Virus record (IMG/VR): IMGVR_UViG_3300046660_000086
Span: 1-40,641 of that record
Direction: 5' to 3' (one strand)
DNA length: 40,641 bases
From: a virus
The notes beneath the pieces are model-generated. The model was not told the DNA's origin. It made no database searches and was given only the letters and a program-made list of their open reading frames with translations. Both the position numbers and the translations under genes were made by a program. Below, one piece after another: positions 22,312 to 33,360 of this stretch (its first letter is position 1; each line of letters starts with the position of its first letter).

Positions 22312-23247
22312 GTGACCATTGTTGCCAATACCTTCACCACGTACGCCGCCATCGGCTAGCGTGAAGACCTGTCGGACGTGATCGATATGATCTCGCCGAC
22401 TGATACCCCGTGCTACTCGGCACTCAAGAAGTCCAAGGCCAACGCCCGCTTCTACGAGTGGCAGACAGATGCCCTCGCTGCTGCGGCCAACAACGCCTAG
22501 TTGGAAGGCGATGACGTTGCCAGTTTCACGGCCGTCACCCCGTCCACCCGCTGGGGCAACTACTGCCAGGTCTCGACCAAGAACTTCATCATCTCCGATA
22601 CCGAGGAAGTGGTGGACAAGGCGGGTCGTAAGTCGGAAATCGCTTACCAGAAGTCGAAGAAGCTCAAGGAACTGAAGCGCGACGCCGAGACGGGTATCGT
22701 CCAGAACACCACGTTCAACGCTGGCTCCACCACGGTTGCACGTCAGACCCGTGGCCTTGCTGGATGGATCACGCAGGGTTCGGTGGGCGCTGGTGCGGGT
22801 GTGTTCCCCGTTCCGTCCACCAATACGGCCCCGGTTGCGGGCACGGCTCGTGCGCTGTCTGAGGCACTGGTCAAGTCGGCGATGCAGACGGCCTATACGG
22901 CTGGTGGCGCTCCGACCCAGCTTCTCGTCCGTCCGTCCGACAAGGCGATCGTGTCCAGCTTCACGGGCAACGCTACCCGCTTCGAACAGGCTGATAGCAA
23001 CAAGCTTCACGCTGCGTATGACGTGTACGTGACCGACTTCGGCTCGCTGAAGGTGGTTCCGGATCGTTTTATCGACGCCGCAGCCTACCTGCTCGACTAC
23101 GACCACGTCAGCTTCAAGACGCTGCGTAACGTCGAGGCCAAGCCACTGGCGAAGACGGGCGATGCGGAAAAGATGCTCATCACCTGGGAGTACGGCCTTC
23201 AGATGGACAACAAGGACGCTCACGCCGTCATTCGCGACCTCACGTAA
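22312..23247 (+). CDS. Major capsid protein (DUF5309/SU10-like) with two in-frame TAG
   Basis: The GTG start and TAG at 22357 and 22498 give 311 residues. REDLSDVIDMISPTDTPCYS, then YEWQTDALAAAANNA and EGDDVASFTA, is the opening of this HK97-fold capsid family. WEYGLQMDNKDAHAVIRDL is a typical end. The first TAG is codon 16, so the standard code would stop capsid synthesis almost at once. A strong terminator follows at 23265. As the most abundant late protein, its two TAG codons imply efficient decoding. Confidence 0.9.
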
Positions 23248-23264
23248 GAACCTGCAATGTGGTT

Positions 23265-23289
23265 GGCCCCCGAAAGGGGGCCTTCCCTT
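23265..23289 (+). terminator. Terminator after the capsid gene
   Basis: A 7-bp perfect stem GGCCCCC/GGGGGCC with a GAAA loop is followed by TTCCCTT. Its position directly after the capsid gene would favour high capsid levels relative to downstream genes. Confidence 0.7.
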
Positions 23290-23301
23290 GGGAGTGATTG
23301 A

Positions 23302-23610
23302 ATGTTCAAGACCCCTATCATGTGCCTCAACATCGACATGCCAGGTATTACCGTGGCATCCGGTGCGACGACGGCCCAGACGGCCATCCCGGTCAATTCG
23401 GCAGGCGTGGTTGCCAAGTACGTGCGTGTTACGGCCACGGTCGCCGCCCACATCCGGTTCAACAAGGCAACGGCAACGGCCACAACCAACGACCTTCTTC
23501 TCATCCCTGGTGATTCCGCTGTCCTCTGCGTGCAGAACTATGACGTCTTCGCGGTCATCCAGAACGCCGCTGCGGGCTTCGTCAACGTGGTTCCCATCGA
23601 ATGGGGCTGA
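23302..23610 (+). CDS. Hypothetical structural protein after the capsid (102 aa)
   Basis: Small Ala/Thr/Val-rich beta protein (MPGITVASGATTAQTAIP, VRVTATVAAHIRFNK, GFVNVVPIEWG). Composition and place suggest a head decoration or minor head protein. No family recognised. It overlaps the following gene by ten bases. No TAG inside. Confidence 0.6.
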   Translation: MFKTPIMCLNIDMPGITVASGATTAQTAIPVNSAGVVAKYVRVTATVAAHIRFNKATATATTNDLLLIPGDSAVLCVQNYDVFAVIQNAAAGFVNVVPIEWG

Positions 23611-23888
23611 TCCAGACACACGTCTCCTTTGATGGGGACGATATGACCTAGAACCGGGTGCAGGATGTCGAGCCGGTGCTGGAGTCGTGTGCCAACCTGC
23701 GGTACATCGGGGCCGTCGGATCGGCCGAGATGAAGCACGCCATGCGCCTGCCGATGGTTTTCGTGGAGAAGTACATCAACGACCACGGAATCAGCCTGCA
23801 CGAGTTCGAAGTTAACTCCGTACACCTCAAGCGCATCATGAATTCGTCCGAGTTCTCCGCTTTCCGCATCTGGCAGGGTAAGGTCTAA
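23601..23888 (+). CDS. Hypothetical structural protein with in-frame TAG (95 aa)
   Basis: The ATG at 23601 keeps a conserved-looking HVSFDGDDMT segment; a later ATG at 23643 would place TAG at codon 3. From 23601 the TAG (23649) is codon 17, in DMT-(TAG)-NRVQDVEPVLESC. The DVEPVLE segment recalls small proteins found between capsid and adaptor in many podophages. Function unknown. Confidence 0.65.
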
Positions 23889-23891
23889 GCA

Positions 23892-24494
23892 ATGTTGAAC
23901 GACTACGCCACACTACAATCCTCCGTCGCGTAGTTCCTAGCGCGGGCCGACCTTGCTGGCATCATCCCGACCTTCATCCAGTTGGCCGAAGCCCGGATGA
24001 ACAACGACCTTCGCCTGTCGCCCCAGCAGGCCATGGTGTAGGGTACGTCCGTGGCTGGCGTCATTACCCCGCCAGCAGGCTTCCGTCAGGTCCAGGCGCT
24101 CATTGTGAGCCTTGAGGGCGTGGAGCGTGAGTTGTACCCGCTGCCCCCCATTCAGGACACGAATGCGGAGCTGTTCGTCCTGCCCATCGGCTACACGATG
24201 GTTAACGGCGTCATCAACATCGTGGGTGCTGCGGATACGGACTACCGCTTGTTCTACTACGCCTATATCCCCAGCCTGACCGATGCGACCCCCCAGAACT
24301 GGCTCATTCTCGCCCAACCACAAATGTACCTCTATGGGACGCTTCTGGAGGCGTGCATTTACCTGCGCGATGACCAGCGCACGGCCCTGTTCGGCCAGGG
24401 CTATAACACGGCACTCGCTGCGATGAAGAAGAACGACGACAACCTGCGTTATGGCCCGTCGCCTCGGCCCCGTGTGGACTTCATCACCGCATGA
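23892..24494 (+). CDS. Head-tail adaptor-like protein with two in-frame TAG (200 aa)
   Basis: Reading TAG at 23931 and 24039 gives YATLQSSVA-(TAG)-FLARADLAGIIPTFIQLAEA, closely matching the opening of SU10-type adaptor (gp4-like) proteins. A central YRLFYYAYIPSL and C-terminal LYGTLLEACIYLRDDQRTAL helix agree with that family. It would attach the tail to the portal. The first TAG is codon 14. Confidence 0.8.
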
Positions 24495-25945
24495 GTGCCA
24501 TCCCCTTCATCGGCTTCGCACCCGACACCGACCCGGCAACGCCTGGTGTCATCGTGGATTGCGACAACATTATCCCGACGACGAAAGGTTTCTCAGCGGG
24601 CAATAGCCTCGTGGACGCTGGCCTGGCCGCTCTGGATAGCGCATGCAAGGGTGCTTATGTAGGCACGCTGCTGGACGGAACTAAGCGCATTGTGGCGGGA
24701 ACTAACGCCAAGCTCTGGGATATCGCTGGCGGCGCTTGGGTGGACCGCAGCAAGGCGGGCGGCTACACAGGCATCGCTCCGTGGCGCTTCACCATGTTCG
24801 GTAGCAACATCATCGCGACCAACCGGGCCCAGCGCATCCAGTAGGCCGCTCCGTCCGGCTCGTTTGCCGATATCCCCACGGCACCGCTCGCTGCCATCGT
24901 CTGCTCGGCCTCCAACTTCGTCATGGCCTTCAACTGGTCCGACCAGACCGGAAGCTCCGGCGATCAGCCTGACGGATGGTGGTGCTCCAACCTGTTCGAT
25001 CAGACCGCGTGGACGCCCACAGTCGGCTCTCAGGCGGCCAATGCGCGCCTCGTGGACTCTCCGGGACCCATTACCGCAGGTCGTGAGTTCGGCGCTGATG
25101 TGATCGCGTACAAGGAGAAATCCATGTACCGAGGCCAGTACGTCGGGCCACCGCTGATCTGGTCGTGGCAGCGCATTCCCGGCGATATCGGCTGCTCCGG
25201 ACAGGAGGCCGTGGTGGTGGTGGCCGCATCCCATTTCTTCGTCGGCCCGTCCGACTTCTTCGTCTACGATGGCACCGTTCCGCGTTCCATCGGTGCGCCT
25301 ATCCGCGAGTGGTTCTTCACTAACCTCAACGGCTCGCAGCGGTCCAACATCAAGGGCGGTGCCGACCTGACCCGTGACCTCGTGTACTGGTATTTCCCCA
25401 GCACGGCATCATCGGGCATCTGTGACCTGTGTGTGGTCTACAACATCCGCACGAACCAGTGGGGTAAGTTTGCCCGGTCCATCGAAGCCGTGATCCAGTA
25501 CTCGTCCGGAAACGTCACCTACGATGGTCTGGGCACGCTGTATAGCACCTACGACAACCTGCCGAACATCGCCTACGATTCGCCGTTCTGGATCGCCGAC
25601 AATACGGTCCCTGGCGTCATCTCGACGGACCACAAGCTCTACAGCCTGACCGGCGTGCCGGGTGCCTCGTACATCGTCACGGGTGATATCGGCGATGAAA
25701 CCAACTTCTCCCTGTTCAGCCGGTTTACGCCTCGCTACAGGGTGCAGCCGACCACGGCTCAGGCGACAAACTACTATCGCTACGACTTCGGTGCGTCGCC
25801 CGTGCAGGACAGTACGATTGCCCAGTCCCTCGGGCGCTTCGACTTCCACCGGGATGCCCGCTGGCACCGTCTGCGCATGGACTGGACGGGCACGGTCGTC
25901 ATCAACGGCGGCACCCCGGCCATCATGGCGACGACACCCGAATGA
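24491..25945 (+). CDS. Tail tube/nozzle or DNA-stabilisation protein with in-frame TAG (484 aa)
   Basis: Reading TAG at 24842 (codon 118) gives a beta-rich protein: FAPDTDPATPGVIVDCDNII, then repeated strands with YNIRTNQWGKF and HRLRMDWTGTVVI. It has the look of P22 gp10-like DNA-stabilisation or tail-nozzle proteins. The TAG lies in NRAQRIQ-(TAG)-AAPSGSF, a plausible Gln site. It starts in an ATGA overlap with the adaptor. Confidence 0.7.
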
Positions 25946-26247
25946 AACTTCAGCAGAACCCCACCCTACCTGGCGACACCCAGTAGCTCGTTCTGCGCCT
26001 CTCCGACCTGTATAGATTGACGGCGGTGTAGGTGAACCTTCTCACCGAAGGTCGTGCCGCAGCGGTCTACAACGCCCTGCCCACGATCCCGACATCCGGG
26101 CAGAACGCCGTGGGCGATTTCGTACTTAACTCGGCCCCGGCAGAACTGGGTACGGCAGGGTCAAAGTACCTTGTCCACGGATGGAGATGCACCGTAGCTG
26201 GCACTCCCGGCACATGGCTTCCCGTTCGCACACTGACAGGTAACTAA
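25942..26247 (+). CDS. Hypothetical tail-module protein with two in-frame TAG (101 aa)
   Basis: TAG at 25984 and 26029 (codons 15 and 30) must be read to join LQQNPTLPGDTQ-(TAG)-LVLRLSDLYRLTAV-(TAG)-VNLLTEGRAAAVYNA. The C-terminal half is beta-rich. It overlaps the genes on both sides. No family recognised; probably a minor tail protein. Confidence 0.65.
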
Positions 26248-26684
26248 TGCTTCCCCATCTAGCAGGTACGACTTCTGACGGTGTGATGACCTACGCCTAT
26301 GTGGCCGATATCAGGTCCGTGTGGCCCGTGATAGCTCCTGGCATCCGGCAGATCATAGCGACCAACCATGAGCCCTATATCGCCGAGGACGTATACCACG
26401 CGATCATTTCAGGTCACGCAGCAGCATATATCGTGAACAAGTCATCGGGTGAGTACGCAGGGTTCTCCATTCTGTCTCCGCATGTCATGCCGTTCGAACG
26501 TGCTCCCGTCCTGAATCTCTGGCTCGGGTATACGACAGAGGCGACAACCGGTCATTACGGCATCGAGATATCGAAAGCGGTCCAGAAGGCCGCTGGCTTT
26601 GCACGACTGGTGTTCTGCACCCCACAAGAAGGCTGGCCCGAGCGCTACGCCCAGAAACTCCATACTTGGTACGAGGTCAATTGA
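26247..26684 (+). CDS. GNAT-like protein in the tail module (145 aa)
   Basis: The layout of VADIRSVWPVIAPGIRQII, AAYIVNKSSGEYAGFSILS and VLNLWLGYT followed by a helix and LVFCTPQEGWPERYAQKL resembles GNAT acetyltransferase-like proteins that many podophages encode between tail and ejection genes. The acetyl-CoA loop is not clearly conserved, so it may be structural rather than catalytic. No TAG inside. Confidence 0.6.
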   Translation: MLPHLAGTTSDGVMTYAYVADIRSVWPVIAPGIRQIIATNHEPYIAEDVYHAIISGHAAAYIVNKSSGEYAGFSILSPHVMPFERAPVLNLWLGYTTEATTGHYGIEISKAVQKAAGFARLVFCTPQEGWPERYAQKLHTWYEVN

Positions 26685-26685
26685 G

Positions 26686-27648
26686 ATGGGCGGAAGCAGC
26701 ACGCCAAAGAACACGACGACCACTACGTAGACGGTACTTCCGGCGTGGCTATCGAACGAATATACGAACTTCTTCAATCAGACGAACGACGTCAACGCAA
26801 AGCCATATCAGTCATACGACGGCACACTGAACGCTGGCCCCAATGCGTTGCAGGGTCAAGCCGCCAACAATGCCTATGCGGGCTCCAATGGAGGCGGCAA
26901 CCAGACTAACTGGCTGACGGCACTTCTTGCTGGAAATCAGAACGTCTACGCTCAGCAGAGTCCCTACGCTGGCCCAAATCAGTATCTTGACGGTGTGGTC
27001 AACGACTCCAACCGAGACATCACCACTGCGTACAAACAGGGTGCCGGCGTGCAGTTGCCGACCCAGTTCGCGCAGGGTGGTGCATTCGGCGGTTCAGCCA
27101 TGTAGCAGGCATCCACGGCCAGTCAGCAGCAGCTCGCACAGAGCCTTGCAACGAACACGGACAACCTGCGCTATACCGACTACAACAATCAGGCGGATCG
27201 CTGGCAGCAGGGCTTCCAGAACCAGCTAGCGGCATCGCAGAACAATGCGCAGAACATCCTCGGGGCATCCAACGCCCTTAACGGGGTGGGTGCACTCCAG
27301 GCTCAGTACAACAGCCAGCTCGCGAACATGGGTCAGGTGTACCAAGACAAGGCGCAGGGCGACATCGACCAGCAGTACAACGACTGGTATCAGAAGAACT
27401 ACGGTTACGACCAGCAGCGACTTGCTAACCAAGGAAACGCACTCAACTCGTCTGCCGGCAGCTTCGCTGGATCGGCCACGTCCGGCCTCAATCCTGCCTA
27501 CAAGCCGCGCACGACGGGTGGAGCTGTAGCGGCCGGGGCAGGCGGGGCTCTGGCCGGCGCAGCAGCCGGTGCGTCCATGGGATCGGTAGGTGGCCCATGG
27601 GGCGCTGCCATTGGTGCCGGCGTCGGCCTCGCTTCCTACTACCTCTAA
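26686..27648 (+). CDS. Gln/Asn-rich ejection or tail protein with two in-frame TAG (320 aa)
   Basis: Reading TAG at 26728 and 27103 gives a protein rich in Gln, Asn, Gly and Ala, with a C-terminal glycine-zipper stretch (AGAGGALAGAAAGASMG then GAAIGAGVGLASYYL) that could insert in a membrane. Such a layout fits podoviral ejection proteins that pass through the envelope ahead of DNA. The TAGs lie at codons 15 and 140; the second is beside CAG. The opening MGGSSTPKNTTTT is typical of this gene place. Confidence 0.7.
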
Positions 27649-27657
27649 GGCGGACAT

Positions 27658-28089
27658 ATGGGCACTTTCGACTTTCTCTCCGGGATGCAGGGCCAGTCTG
27701 GCGCATACAGCCAGTTCCAGCCGACCGCCGATTACAGCCAAATGCTGCAAGGCGGCTAGGCGCAGGCGTCGGCCACTCAGGGCTTAGATTTCTCCAAGAT
27801 TGGAGACTGGGCTACGCAGATGGCGTAGAAGACGCAATGGGCACAGAACCCCCAGTCTGCTAACTTCCAAGGGGTTCTTTCGGGCGGTAATACCACCCAA
27901 GGGTAGGTTCCTGATATGCAGAAGATGCTTTAGGCCATGGGTGCCACTCAGGGCACGCAACCGACGCAGGGCACAGTGTCTCCACTTCAGGCACACGCCC
28001 GTCAGCTTCAGCTCGGTCAGGTAGTGCAGGGTAATGCGGGCTACATCGGCGGCAACACTCGCAGCGGTCTTCTCGGGAGTGTCCGCTAA
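27658..28089 (+). CDS. Gln-rich small virion protein with four in-frame TAG (143 aa)
   Basis: TAG occurs at 27757, 27826, 27904 and 27931, the highest density in the window (four in 143 codons). The product is Gln/Gly/Ser-rich (MQGQSGAYSQFQPTADYSQM), and several TAGs lie among CAG and CAA codons, which supports Gln. Four near-frame stops would make the gene appear broken under the standard code. Probably a small ejection or tail protein. Confidence 0.7.
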
Positions 28090-29513
28090 TGGCTTGGTAC
28101 GACGGCCTGATCGGCCCAACTCCTGGCGCTTCGAATGATGAGCGTGCCCAGCTTGCACGTGGTGGACTTCTTTAGGCTGGACTTGGCATCCTCTCCGCAA
28201 ATAGCCAGCCTGGCGTATCACCGGGTCAGGCAATCACGGGTGGTTTGCTAGGTGGACTGCAGTCAGCCTAGCAGGGAGGGCAGGATCTTCAGCAGCAGAA
28301 GTTTAAGCAGCAGCAGATGCAGTTCCAGCAGTCCTAGATGCAGGACCAGCAGGACCAGCAGGCGAGGCGCCGTCAGATCCAAGACCTTGCCCTGAAGTTC
28401 GCCAAGCCTGATGGCACGTTCGATATGCCGGGGTATCAGGGCGCACTTGCCCAGATCGACCCGCAGGCAGCGATGGAGTTGCACCAGAACGAGATTCAGA
28501 CCAAGAACGCTGAGTTGCAGGGTCAGAAGGCCCAGCGCGACCTCAATACCGCCCAGACCCGTGAAATCGATATGGGTAACCAGAAGGTCACGCAGGAACA
28601 ACAGCCGGACGGTTCGTGGAAGCAGATTGCATCGGGCAGCAGGTTTGCTCCGCAGCAATCCGAAGGATCGGCTCTTATGCAGAAGATCGCCGTAGCCAAG
28701 AAACTTGGTGCGACCGATGACGACATTAAGGGGATGCTTGGCTTCGGTAGTGGGCTGTCGAACACACCGGCCTACAATCCGAATGGCCCGACCGGCGACA
28801 CGTTCATCAAGACGCTACCGGCGAACGATCAGCCCATCGTGAAGGCTGTGCTGGATGGTCGTTACCCGATCCCCACCGGCAAGGCGGCAACGTCTCCCGA
28901 GTGGCAACGTGTCGTGCAGCTTGCGACGCAGGCCGATCCCACGTTCGACGCCGGTAACTATCCGGCCCGCGCGTCGGCTCGCAAGGACTTCACCTCTGGC
29001 CCTACGTCCAAGACGATTACGGGCCTGAACACGCTCGCTCATCACATCAATACGTTGAATTCGTCCATTGATGGACTGGATAACGGCAGCCTACAGACGC
29101 TCAACACGGTGGGAAATTTCTTCAACAACAGGACCGGCAACCCGAAGGTCGTCAAGTTCCAGGTGGCGGCTAATGCGGTGGCTGACGAGGCGGCCAAGGT
29201 ATTCGCCGGTTCGGGATCGGCTCTGGCTGATCGTGAGAAGCTGGCCAGCATGTTCGATTCCAGTATGTCGCCGGCCCAGTTGAAGGCTGCTACGGCTCAG
29301 TTGTCCGAACTCGTAGAAGGAAAGCTTGGCGGCCTCCAGAACCAGCTAGATCAGGGCATGGGTCTTGGCTCGCGAAACATTCAGGTCGTCAGTCCGGAGG
29401 CTCGCAAGCTGTTTGACGCTCAGCGCAGTGGTGGGACGGGCGCTCCCTCGGCCTCGGCCGAAAAGAAGGTCTACAAGTTCAACCCGGCCACCGGCCAACT
29501 GGAACCCCAGTAA
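28089..29513 (+). CDS. Gln-rich ejection/internal virion protein with three in-frame TAG (474 aa)
   Basis: TAG at 28173, 28269 and 28335 must be read. The third lies in a run of Gln codons (MQFQQS-(TAG)-MQDQQDQQ), the clearest local sign that TAG means Gln. The N-terminal 100 residues are Gln-rich helix, followed by a long helical body with KTITGLNTLAHHINTLNSSI. This resembles internal head or ejection proteins of P22/BPP-1-like podophages. It starts at a TAATG junction. Confidence 0.7.
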
Positions 29514-31723
29514 TGACCGATATCGTTGTGCAACTCCCGGATGGATCTGAAGCACACTTTCCCGAAGGAACCGATCCGGGAGTGATGCAGGCCGCGTTGC
29601 AGAAACAGTATGCAACGCCGGCTCAGACTAACGCCCAAGCTCCTTCCCTTATGCAGCGTGCCGGCGACGCCATCTCGCAGGGCTACAAGGACGTAAACGA
29701 CTTCGGTAACAACCTGGGCGACTCATTTGCCCATCACGTTGCCAGTGTTCCCGTGGGCCTCGCTCAGCTTGGCATGCATGGGGCCTAGGCTGTCGGCGAC
29801 CTCGTTGCGCCTGCCGACAACACGCTCTCTGGCCTCATCACCGGCAAGCAGAAAGGTAACTGGCTGGACCAGCAGACCGGTGCCTACGACAGGTGGGTGC
29901 AGGACCGCGAGAACGCCTATCAGGGCTCCGTGCCCGACTCGGCAGGAAGCTACGCAGGCGCCACTATCGGCGAGGTACTTCCGTGGGCCACAGGACTCGG
30001 CGAAGCTCGTGCACTCGGGCTGATCCCGACCGCCTCCAAGCTGGGCGGTAAGCTCGGTTTGTTGGGTGCCGAAGGCGCGGCCATGGGTGCCACCCAGCCC
30101 ATCACGAATGGCGGCGATAACTACGCCGCGGACAAGGCCAAACAGGTGGCCGTGGGTGCCGGCACTGGTCCGCTGCTTTACGGGCTTGGTGCTGGGGCCA
30201 ACGCCGCGGGTAAGGGCATCGGCAACGTTGCCCAACACATCACCAATCCGCAGGCCATCGCGGATGCCAATATCGCCAAGCTGTATGGCGGCACGCCAGA
30301 TGTCGTGGCGAAGCTCCAGGCTGCGGACAACTTCGTCCCCGGCGAGGCTCCGTCAGCGGCTCAGGTACTCCAGACGCCGGAGGCTGTGCAAGCAGAACGG
30401 ATGCTGCGGAATAACCCCTCCTCCGGCCCCGCCTTTGTTGGTCAGGACAACGCGAACAACTCGGCCCGCATGGGCATCCTGCAAAACATCGCGGGTACGG
30501 ATGACGACCTCGCTGCGGCTGTCCAGGCGCGTCGTGACGCCACGGCACCGTACTTCAAGGATGCTCTATCCCCCAACAACCCGCAGCAGCGCTACAAGAC
30601 GGCCATGGGCCTTCTAGGCGATCTTAAGGGGCAGTACGCACGTCCGGACTATGACGCTCTCCAGCAGGCCAAGGGAATCGCCTCCAAGGTATCTCGCGGC
30701 ACATTGGGCGAGGGCGAGGCCACGGATCTGCTCAACCAGATATCGGTCAAGACCAATAAGGCGCAGAAAGTACTGGATCAGGCTATAACGGCGATCAACA
30801 AGAACATGGTTGATCCGACCCGCATCGCGAACCAGCTTCAGGAATTGACGAAATCGGGCAATCCCACGGTAGCCGGAGCCGCTAAGCAGCATCTGGACCT
30901 GATTACCCGGAATGCCGACGAGAACGGAATGGTTCCCGCGCGGGCATTGGACGACATGCGGTAGAATATCGGCAGTATGCTTTCCGCGAACGCCCCTAAC
31001 GGCATTGTCGGTTCTCAAGAGGCCGCACTGTATGGTCCCATCTCCGCGAAAATTGTCTCTACTCTCGACCGATCGATACCGGGCTATCGTAATAACCTGG
31101 CGACGTACGCCAAGCTTTCGCAGCCTATTAACGATATGCAGGCCGTACGTGGGCTACTTGACCCTAACGCTCCGGGTAGCCTTAACACTGCTGGCGATTC
31201 ACAGCTTACAGCGGCTCGTGTAAAGCAGGCTATGCGGGCTGACGACAAGGCCAACTACAGCCTGAGCGAAAACGCCCATGCGCAGATGGAAAACGTCAGG
31301 GATAGCCTCCAACGTCGTGGTATCTCCGACGCGAAGGTAAACGCGGCTGGACCGGGAACCGCAGCCGACATGCAGGCACAAGGCCTTCTTTCAGGCGCCA
31401 TCTTCGGTAGCAATCTAGGCAACAAGGGGGGTTGGCTTGGCCGTGCAGGCGGCGCGACCATAGGCGGTCTTTTGGGATCGGCTATCGGCCCAATGGAAGG
31501 AATCGCAGGCGCGGGCATTGGTGCCGGCATATCGGATGCCATCGGTGCCGTGAACAACCGGATCATCGCCAAGACAGGCCAGACCGCCGCCGACTCCCAA
31601 GCGTCCGCCGAAGCTATTCAGCGCTGGCTAGCCAAACAGCCCAAGGGCCAACGCGGCCTACTTGAGCAATATCTTTTCGGGGCGCCTGCAACTCAGGGCC
31701 TTCTCAACAAGGGAAATCCATAA
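29513..31723 (+). CDS. Large ejection protein with two in-frame TAG (736 aa)
   Basis: Reading TAG at 29786 (codon 92) and 30962 (codon 484) gives one 736-residue frame. The N-terminal MTDIVVQLPDGSEAHFPEGT is a small beta module, followed by helical regions and a glycine-zipper-rich C-terminal (GGWLGRAGGATIGGLLGSAI) that could span membranes. Third in a row of proteins of this type, it fits the ejection apparatus of short-tailed phages. Under the standard code it would look like three separate pieces. Confidence 0.75.
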
Positions 31724-32835
31724 TGCCTGTCCCGTCTAAGATGTCCGACCTCTAGACCATCGCGGCCAGCAATAGCCCCGCTGGCTCCGATGCAATCGGC
31801 AATAGCCTGGATGACTATATCCGGGCCGTTTCGGCGATCATACGCTCCACTAACGCCCTGTCGTCCGCCACGATTGCCAGTGGTTCCACCACGGACCTCG
31901 GCACGTCCGATGGTGAGGCTGTCACGGTCACCGGCACGACGGGGATTACGAGCTTCGGCACCACGCCGGCAGGTATCGTACGCGAGGTGACGTTCTCCGG
32001 CATCCTGACCATTACGAACTCGTCTGCCATCGCTCTTGGAGGCGGTGTAGGTGGTAATTACACGACAAAGGCAGGCGACGTTCTCCGGTTTCGTAGCCTC
32101 GGCTCGGGAAACTGGAAACAGGTCGCTTCCAACCCCATCGGCTACATCCCCGTGAATCTTGCGGGGGACACGATGACAGGGTCGCTTAGCGTTACCGGAT
32201 CGATTAGCGCTACCGCAGGTGTTACGGGCGCCACAGGCGTCACCTCGACGGCCGGCACCTTCACAGGCGCCCCTACGTCCCTCGTCCTCCAGTGCGCTTC
32301 CGCGTCTGGTCTCGTATCCATCCGGCCCAACGGTGGCTCTACGACGGGGCAGACATCCATTGCGGCGACCGGTGATATGACGGTTGGCGGCAATGTGAAT
32401 ATACCCAACGGAGGCGCCATGCGGTCAACGGGCGCCTTCTGTATCATCGCAGCCGGTGGTGGTGGCTTCGTTACGATCCGCCCCAAGGGCTCAGCCGACT
32501 CAAGCGTCGCCCTAAATATCAACGCCACGGGAGGTGCTGATTTCACGGGCGTTATCTCCGCTGCCGATTTCACCTATACGTCTGACGTTCGGCTGAAGAA
32601 GAACATCAAGAACGTGGAACTCCGCGACCTCTCTAGCGTGCCGCTGGTGACGTGGGACTGGCGTCAGAAAGGTAAGGGTAGTGGTCGTGGCGTACTGGCC
32701 CAGACGCTTCAGAAGCTCGCCCCTGAACTTGTGACGGCCGACGAAAAGGGCCAGTTGACCGTGGACAAGCTCAACATGGTTCTTGAGCGTGTCGCCTATC
32801 TTGAGCAGAAGCTCAAGAAAGCGGGCCTCTGGTAA
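31723..32835 (+). CDS. Tail fibre with S74 self-cleaving chaperone domain; in-frame TAG
   Basis: The 370-residue product needs TAG at 31753 (codon 11, DL-(TAG)-TIAASN). The middle is Gly/Ser/Thr-rich beta repeats as in trimeric fibres. The end has TSDVRLKKNIKNVE, GVLAQTLQKLAPELV and KLNMVLERVAYLEQKL, the S74 intramolecular chaperone with its Ser and Lys. After trimer folding the C-terminal part (from about residue 287) is released. It binds the host surface. Confidence 0.88.
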
Positions 32836-33326
32836 TGGCTACCGTTCCCGCTTCGCCTCCCTTCAACCTTTCCACCGCACTGGCCGTCTTCAGCCTTGGC
32901 GTTGGGAGTTCCTTGAGTCAGCTCAGGCGCTCCCCTGGTGGCGTGGTTCCAAACACTGGTCCCAACGCTGGCGTTCCAACAGGCGCCCCCCTCTCAATGT
33001 CTCAACTACGAGGGGCCACAAGCGGAACGGCCCTAGCCATGTCGGCATCACCAGTCACGGGCTCAACGTCAGTGGGGATCTCCAATGACCTCATTGGTAA
33101 TGGGAGCATCTTCGCCAGTGGCGGCACACCTCCTTACACCTACAATACCGTTTTCCAGAGCGGCACATCCTTCACTCTATCGAGCGCAACGACGGCTAGC
33201 CCGCAATTCCGGAGACTAGGCAACCCCCCGGCAAGCAACGTTACCGGAACCTATAGGGCGACCGTCACGGACGCCGTGTCAGCCTCAGCCTTTCAGGACT
33301 TTGTGGTCACCGATAACAGGTCGTAA
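32835..33326 (+). CDS. Last late gene, Ser/Thr-rich putative fibre-associated protein (163 aa)
   Basis: It follows the fibre in a TAATG overlap. The sequence is Ser/Thr/Gly-rich, with an Ig-like motif (NGSIFASGGTPPYTYNTVFQ ... GTYRATVTDAVSASAF) found in surface-exposed virion proteins. Probably a fibre-tip or adhesion protein. Ends in TAA; no TAG inside. Confidence 0.6.
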   Translation: MATVPASPPFNLSTALAVFSLGVGSSLSQLRRSPGGVVPNTGPNAGVPTGAPLSMSQLRGATSGTALAMSASPVTGSTSVGISNDLIGNGSIFASGGTPPYTYNTVFQSGTSFTLSSATTASPQFRRLGNPPASNVTGTYRATVTDAVSASAFQDFVVTDNRS

Positions 33327-33360
33327 TCGGATAACATTGACGCGGTCGCATGGGTAGAAA

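Noticed and set aside
22123-23619. A 498-residue minus-strand open frame opposite scaffold end and capsid
   Set aside because: It is a shadow of the capsid gene, with Arg/His/Gly-rich composition and no recognisable domain.
16983-31755. Reading the late genes as pseudogenes broken by nonsense mutations
   Set aside because: All interruptions are TAG, never TAA or TGA. The frames continue with intact motifs on both sides and the genes end in TAA or TGA. Random decay would also give other stops and frameshifts.
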